Source of the DNA: Candidatus Poribacteria bacterium
Lineage (GTDB): Bacteria; Poribacteria; WGA-4E; WGA-3G
Reading direction: 5' to 3'
NCBI GenBank assembly: GCA_028824575.1
Contig: JAPPDN010000226.1
Location: 1-9,160 of the forward strand
Length of the DNA: 9,160 nt
Under the pieces are notes generated by a model. The model searched no databases, was not told the DNA's origin, and worked only from the letters and a program-made list of their open reading frames with translations. This document shows, piece by piece, positions 5,567 through 9,160 of the stretch (position 1 is the stretch's first letter; the number at the start of each line of letters is the position of its first letter). The position numbers were made by a program, and so were the translations under genes.

Positions 5567-5597
5567 GGATTACTATATATCGTGAGGAAAACCTAAA

Positions 5598-6392
5598 ATG
5601 CTAACCTCTGCAGAAATCAACGCCTTTGTTGAAAACGGATATATCATTCGTAAGGGGGCACTCTCCGAAACCGACATCCAATCCTATCAACGGGCTATTG
5701 ATTGTATACTCCATAAGTGTCGCGTTGAAGGGTTACACGCTGATCACCTACGCTATATAGATGGCGAACGCGATGACATCTGGGGTGTCAATAATATTTT
5801 TCATCCGAGCATTCGCGAGCAGGCACTTGTGGACGCACTTGCACACCCGCAGATATTGGATGTCATTGAAGCACTCATTGGGGAAAGGCTGAGGTATCAC
5901 CTCTGTACCCTCCTCGTTAGTTCTGAACAAAAACCGTATCATATCAATTGGCATCGGGACGCTGCATCCGATGGAGAAGTGCCGCTTGAAACCCTCCTCG
6001 GTCGGCTTAGGAGCCATGTACAACTCAACGGTGCCCTATACAATGATGAGACCCTTTACATCGTACCCGGCAGCCATCGACGTGAACTCACGGATGCTGA
6101 ACGCGCAATCATACAGCAGACACCAAAAGCAGTAATGCCGAATCAACTTGTTGTCAAACTGAAAGCCGGGGACATCGTTTTTTATAATTCAAGTTTACTC
6201 CACAAAGGTTACAACCTTGACGGGTCAAAACGGCAGACCCTCCACTATGCTGTCCTTGTCGCCCCGCCAGAGAACGAACCACCAAATCCAGAAAGTCCAA
6301 CAAGTCAGGAGTGGCTTAATGAACCCACTTTCCTCAACAGTCTTCCCGATCGGCTCAAACCGCTCTTTGACAACTGGTTAAAATACGGATAG
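5598..6392 (+). CDS. Phytanoyl-CoA dioxygenase (PhyH) family protein, Fe(II)/2-oxoglutarate-dependent oxygenase
   Basis: 264-residue non-haem iron oxygenase, predicted to hydroxylate a substrate while decarboxylating 2-oxoglutarate. The iron facial triad is visible: H119 and D121 in NWHRDA, and H202 in SSLLHKG. R212 (GSKRQTLHYAV) is placed to bind the 2-oxoglutarate carboxylate. The N-terminal LTSAEINAFVENGYIIRKGAL (2-22) and the central LYIVPGSHRREL (153-164) are family hallmarks. Bacterial PhyH proteins act on varied small molecules, so phytanoyl-CoA is not implied. GAGGA (5584-5588) lies 9 nt before the ATG. It is last in the NagA-VOC-PhyH cluster. It ends in TAG 17 bp before the stop of the converging methyltransferase, with no strong terminator hairpin between them. 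Confidence 0.93.
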   Translation: MLTSAEINAFVENGYIIRKGALSETDIQSYQRAIDCILHKCRVEGLHADHLRYIDGERDDIWGVNNIFHPSIREQALVDALAHPQILDVIEALIGERLRYHLCTLLVSSEQKPYHINWHRDAASDGEVPLETLLGRLRSHVQLNGALYNDETLYIVPGSHRRELTDAERAIIQQTPKAVMPNQLVVKLKAGDIVFYNSSLLHKGYNLDGSKRQTLHYAVLVAPPENEPPNPESPTSQEWLNEPTFLNSLPDRLKPLFDNWLKYG

Positions 6393-6409
6393 CCACGATA
6401 AACAGCACA

Positions 6410-7135
6410 CTAATCTTTCTGGCAGATCATTGCCGTGATCCAACATAGCCGTTTGAGGAAGGGGAGGCATTTAAGGAGAGATGTATCAATCGCTTTGAGC
6501 AGACGGAGGGACGCTCTATAAAAGGTTGGGATAACGATGCACTTCTGCCAGAACAGCGCACTCACCGCCGAAAGATGAAACTCCCGATGTTCCAACCTCT
6601 CAAATTCAGCACCGACGGTCTCAATATCTCGGACTGAGAAATAGCGCAATTTTCCCGAATACTTCAGAAACACCTTGCGATAGAACCAAACCATCGGGTG
6701 ATAGCGCATATTTTCAATGAAAATCGCCTTTCCACCGGGTTTGAGGACGCGGTAACACTCTTTTGCAGTTTGCGCATGCTCTGTAAATACCAACACAGAT
6801 TTGGAGATTATGAAATCGAAGGTATTGTCTGGAAACGCGAGGTGCATCGCATCCATCAACGCAAAGTCAACAGATTCGCCAACGTTGTGTTCCGATGCTC
6901 GCGCCTGTGCTTCAGCGAGCCGAAACGGGAGTAAATCAATCCCGACAACAGATGCACCCCGTTTCGCTAACAGCGTCGCAGTGCCACCTGTCCCAGTCCC
7001 TAATTCCAGTATCTTTTTTCCTTCCAAAGTCCCCATTTTCGGGAGCACATACTCGAAAACAGGGACGTAGAAGTCTTCCCACCAGAGCAAGAGGTTTGAT
7101 TCAACAGTGTCGGCACGACCATCGGATGCAAGCAA
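6410..7135 (-). CDS. Class I SAM-dependent methyltransferase
   Basis: 241-residue Rossmann-fold methyltransferase. Motif I is ILELGTGTGG (42-51), which binds S-adenosylmethionine. D67 (VVGID) ends the second strand and contacts the ribose. VDFALMDAMHLAF resembles the adenine-binding strand, and CYRVLKPGGKAIFIE is the typical post-motif segment. The C-terminal part (about 196-236) is rich in hydrophobic and basic residues, which might favour a lipid-like or membrane-near substrate; this is inference only. No in-frame ATG is available. The upstream frame closes at a TGA within the TIM-barrel gene, and the first usable start is TTG at 7135, two bases after that gene's TAA. The GGGGA in the end of the preceding gene could serve as ribosome site, implying coupled translation. 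Substrate unknown. Last gene of the minus-strand group; ends in TAG. Confidence 0.88.
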   Translation of the reverse strand: MLASDGRADTVESNLLLWWEDFYVPVFEYVLPKMGTLEGKKILELGTGTGGTATLLAKRGASVVGIDLLPFRLAEAQARASEHNVGESVDFALMDAMHLAFPDNTFDFIISKSVLVFTEHAQTAKECYRVLKPGGKAIFIENMRYHPMVWFYRKVFLKYSGKLRYFSVRDIETVGAEFERLEHREFHLSAVSALFWQKCIVIPTFYRASLRLLKAIDTSLLKCLPFLKRLCWITAMICQKD

Positions 7136-7137
7136 AC

Positions 7138-7896
7138 TTAAATTTTCCCCATCTTTCGTAGAGCGTCAATGCAACGTTCAGCACACTCAATCGGTGGGTA
7201 GGGGTAACTCTCCTGCTCGACAATGTACCACTCGGTGCCACCGACAGTTTCACAGGCATGGAACACATCGTCCCAAGGGATCTCACCTTCACCAATGAGT
7301 GCCTCGCCATTCGTGGCGGAGTATTCTTTGATATGTACCAGTTTCGACCTACCCGGATAGCGTTCAATAAACGATACAGGGTCAGAACCGGCACGCAGTG
7401 TGTGACCAATATCAATTTGCATCACGACATCATCGCGGGTGTTACTGCCGAACGTATCCCACGGAACTTTACCCTCCATTGATTCAAATTCAACGGTGTG
7501 GTTGTGGTAACCGGAAAACATTCCTTGGTCAGCAATTTTTTCGGCAATGCCGTTGAAGATTTTCGCTGTGTTGAGCCATGCCTGCTGCGAATTGCGATAT
7601 TCTTCGGATAACCCCGGCACAATCAGATACGGATTACCGAGGACTTGATTGAACTCGACCGTTTTGGCAAGTTCATCACCGAGAAGCGTGTTCAATCCCG
7701 TATGCGTCCCAGCAACTTTCAATCCAAGGTCATCACACATCTCTCTTAATTCTTCGGCACTCCGGTCGTAGTAACCTGCAAACTCAACACCTTCATAACC
7801 CATCTGTGCAACTGATTGGAGCGTTAAAGATAGGTCGCCAGCACAATCGTCTCTGACGGAATACAACTGTAATGCAATCGGAATTCTATCGCTCAT
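7138..7896 (-). CDS. Sugar phosphate isomerase/epimerase-like protein (xylose isomerase-like TIM barrel)
   Basis: 252-residue protein of the AP-endonuclease-2/xylose-isomerase-like TIM-barrel family, whose members isomerise or epimerise sugars and inositol derivatives with a divalent metal. ALQLYSVRDD (8-17) and GYEGVEFAGYY (33-43) are typical of the first barrel strands. Probable metal and catalytic residues are H65 (GTHTG), H131 and H133 with E136 (GYHNHTVEFE), D162 and H165 (QIDIGHT), H188 (LVHIKEY) and E227 or E229 (VEQES). I chose ATG at 7896 because MSDRIPIALQLY begins at the first strand. GGAG at 7909-7912 lies 12 nt upstream, rather far. A TTG at 7914 would add six residues without better support. 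It is 23 bp downstream of the Gfo/Idh/MocA gene, a pairing common in inositol and rare-sugar catabolism. Substrate unknown. Confidence 0.9.
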   Translation of the reverse strand: MSDRIPIALQLYSVRDDCAGDLSLTLQSVAQMGYEGVEFAGYYDRSAEELREMCDDLGLKVAGTHTGLNTLLGDELAKTVEFNQVLGNPYLIVPGLSEEYRNSQQAWLNTAKIFNGIAEKIADQGMFSGYHNHTVEFESMEGKVPWDTFGSNTRDDVVMQIDIGHTLRAGSDPVSFIERYPGRSKLVHIKEYSATNGEALIGEGEIPWDDVFHACETVGGTEWYIVEQESYPYPPIECAERCIDALRKMGKI

Positions 7897-7919
7897 TGCG
7901 TCTTGTTTCTCCAAAATTT

Positions 7920-8939
7920 TTATGATATCGGCAAGTTAACGACCTGCCCACTATCTGCTGATACCAATCCCGCTTCAAGGATTTCTTGAGCATCTCGACT
8001 CACTTTGGGACTACACAAGCCTTCAATAGGTTCGCCTGTCTCTAAGCAGTGGATAAAATATTCCGCAGCGTTGCGCTGACCTTCTGGAAGTTGCTCAGGC
8101 GTTACCACCTCGGCATCACTGCCTGCTGGATGTAGATGTACTTCGTTGCCACTTACCATCAACGCACCCTCAGTGCCATAAACCACTGGGTTCGGTGTAA
8201 CATAACCGACCTTTTGCGTCCAAGACGCTTCTGTAATTCCGAAAGCGTTACCATATTTCATGACGATGACAGCATTATCATCAGGAATCGGATAATCTTT
8301 CACGAAAGTGCCGCGGAACGCCGTCACCTGCTGAGGGGTACCGAGGAGGTAGGCACACATATCAGCACAATAACAGCAATAATCCATCAACGCACCAGCC
8401 CCATTTTTCTCCTCATCGTAGAGCCATTCGTAGAAGTAACGAGAGCATCCGATTTCCTTCGGTCCATTGTGCGCAGAACGCCACTTAAAGTAGAAAATGT
8501 CACCAATAGCACCATCCTGGATGAGATTCATCGCTGTATTGAGTGCTGGACTCCACGCCGTGGGCCAATTCACCATCAGTAAAATACCGGCATTCTCTGC
8601 GGCAGCAACCATCCGGTCCGCCTGCGAGAGGCGCGCCGCCATCGGTTTTTCTGAAACGACGTGGACACCCTTTGCTGCTGCAGCCTCAACGATGTCGGCT
8701 CCAGCGTTATTCTCTGCCGATGCTTGGACGATGTCCAATTCCTCTTCCTCTATCATCTCTTGCCAAGAGTCATAGATGTTCTCAACACCTGTTTCGCTAC
8801 TAAATTGTGTGCGTAATTCCGCATTGACATCGCCTGCAGCGACGATTTTAACGTTCGGATGTGCTTTCCAGTGACGAAGTTCGCCCCAGACATGGTCATG
8901 CACGAGGGACGCGAAGCCAATGCGATATGTTTTTGACAT
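7920..8939 (-). CDS. Gfo/Idh/MocA family NAD(P)-dependent oxidoreductase
   Basis: 339-residue dehydrogenase of the glucose-fructose oxidoreductase/inositol 2-dehydrogenase family. An N-terminal Rossmann domain is followed by an alpha/beta substrate domain. The hallmark E97-K98-P99 motif, with catalytic Lys, is present in VVSEKPMA. Instead of GxGxxG the dinucleotide loop reads IGFASLVHDHVWGEL (7-21), a variant I associate with one subgroup. In the motif usually reading LLDxGxHxxD, this protein has LMDYCCYCADMC (184-195): D186 and D193 are kept but the expected catalytic His is Tyr190, and four Cys cluster there. AGGAGG (8948-8953) lies 8 nt before the ATG at 8939. An adjacent TTG one codon earlier is rejected. 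It probably oxidises a sugar, inositol or sugar-acid hydroxyl to a ketone, working with the TIM-barrel enzyme 23 bp downstream. Ends in TAA. Confidence 0.92.
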   Translation of the reverse strand: MSKTYRIGFASLVHDHVWGELRHWKAHPNVKIVAAGDVNAELRTQFSSETGVENIYDSWQEMIEEEELDIVQASAENNAGADIVEAAAAKGVHVVSEKPMAARLSQADRMVAAAENAGILLMVNWPTAWSPALNTAMNLIQDGAIGDIFYFKWRSAHNGPKEIGCSRYFYEWLYDEEKNGAGALMDYCCYCADMCAYLLGTPQQVTAFRGTFVKDYPIPDDNAVIVMKYGNAFGITEASWTQKVGYVTPNPVVYGTEGALMVSGNEVHLHPAGSDAEVVTPEQLPEGQRNAAEYFIHCLETGEPIEGLCSPKVSRDAQEILEAGLVSADSGQVVNLPIS

Positions 8940-8947
8940 CAATAATG

Positions 8948-8953
8948 CCTCCT
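8948..8953 (-). promoter_or_regulatory. Ribosome binding site of the Gfo/Idh/MocA gene
   Basis: Perfect AGGAGG on the minus strand with 8-nt spacing to ATG at 8939. It selects the ATG over the adjacent in-frame TTG at 8942. Confidence 0.8.
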
Positions 8954-9020
8954 ATAGGCGCGCTGAACCAGCACGCAATGTATGTATGCTTAAAAAAAGC
9001 GTGTCTACAATCAAATTTTT

Positions 9021-9160
9021 CTATTCTTCAGCCCGAACCGCTATTTTAATGGCTGTTTCACCGTTAATACGATACCCACCATCAAGTGCTTTAAAACCGT
9101 CTTCAACCTGTGAAAGTGGCAGCTGGTGACTAATCATGTCAGCAAAGGGCAGTCCGCTCT
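9021..9160 (-). CDS. C-terminal end of a second zinc-dependent alcohol dehydrogenase (MDR family), N-terminus outside the window
   Basis: Only the last 45 residues and TAG are visible. They read SGLPFADMISHQLPLSQVED, then GFKALDGGYRINGETAIKIA and VRAEE. The I-S-H-Q-L-P-L...GF-K-A-L pattern followed by a strand with IKIAV is the characteristic C-terminus of medium-chain zinc alcohol dehydrogenases. It parallels the tail of the dehydrogenase at 1005-2078. The catalytic part is not visible, so substrate and cofactor cannot be judged. The Gfo/Idh/MocA start is 81 bp downstream on the same strand, so the genes probably form one catabolic group, although the 81-bp gap could hold a separate promoter. 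Confidence 0.75.
   Translation of the reverse strand, partial: SGLPFADMISHQLPLSQVEDGFKALDGGYRINGETAIKIAVRAEE

Noticed and set aside
8970..9010. Terminator or attenuator in the gap between the second dehydrogenase and the Gfo/Idh/MocA gene
   Set aside because: CACGC and GCGTG flank a 22-nt loop, and a GCTT/AAGC stem spans an A-rich run. The stems are only 4-5 bp and the T-run lies inside the loop, not after it, so the structure is too weak to call.

Overview
The window (about 9.2 kb, GC content near 50 % by eye) is a densely coded bacterial chromosome segment. It looks like accessory carbohydrate and small-molecule metabolism, with no phage, transposase, CRISPR or RNA gene visible. The mix resembles gene-rich catabolic regions of Candidatus Poribacteria and, less so, Planctomycetes: a PhyH-family dioxygenase, a Gfo/Idh/MocA dehydrogenase without the usual glycine motif, a xylose-isomerase-like TIM barrel, an enolase-superfamily protein, two zinc alcohol dehydrogenases and a NagA-like deacetylase. 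The intergenic repeats built on GTAGGTTGGGTTGAAC also fit. This taxonomic suggestion rests on memory of such genomes, not on a search.

Layout. (1) Minus strand, 1-2078: a zinc alcohol dehydrogenase resembling erythritol/L-threitol dehydrogenases, followed 12 bp after its original stop by an enolase-superfamily protein cut by the window edge. The dehydrogenase carries an in-frame amber codon that removes its last 25 residues. (2) 2079-2394: a gene-free stretch holding a symmetric set of inverted repeats. (3) Minus strand, 2395-3777: an aldo/keto reductase, two copies of a 28-bp direct repeat, then a SpoU/TrmH-type RNA methyltransferase. (4) 3778-3995: a divergent intergenic region. (5) Plus strand, 3996-6392: a three-gene cluster of NagA-like deacetylase, VOC-fold protein and PhyH-family dioxygenase. 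(6) Minus strand, 6410-9160, converging on the cluster above: the C-terminal end of a second zinc alcohol dehydrogenase, a Gfo/Idh/MocA oxidoreductase, a sugar phosphate isomerase/epimerase-like TIM barrel, and a class I SAM methyltransferase that begins 2 bp after the TIM-barrel stop.

How it may work together (inference). The ADH, Gfo/Idh/MocA and TIM-barrel genes form a typical oxidation-isomerisation set for an uncommon sugar, polyol or sugar acid. The ADH plus enolase-superfamily pair at the left edge suggests polyol or sugar-acid catabolism. The NagA-VOC-PhyH trio pairs an amino-sugar deacetylase fold with two metal-dependent enzymes and has no obvious textbook pathway. The observations most worth checking are the amber codon in the first dehydrogenase, the inverted-repeat array, and several enzymes whose family-typical active-site residues appear replaced. 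I see no clearly new defence, mobile or regulatory system.
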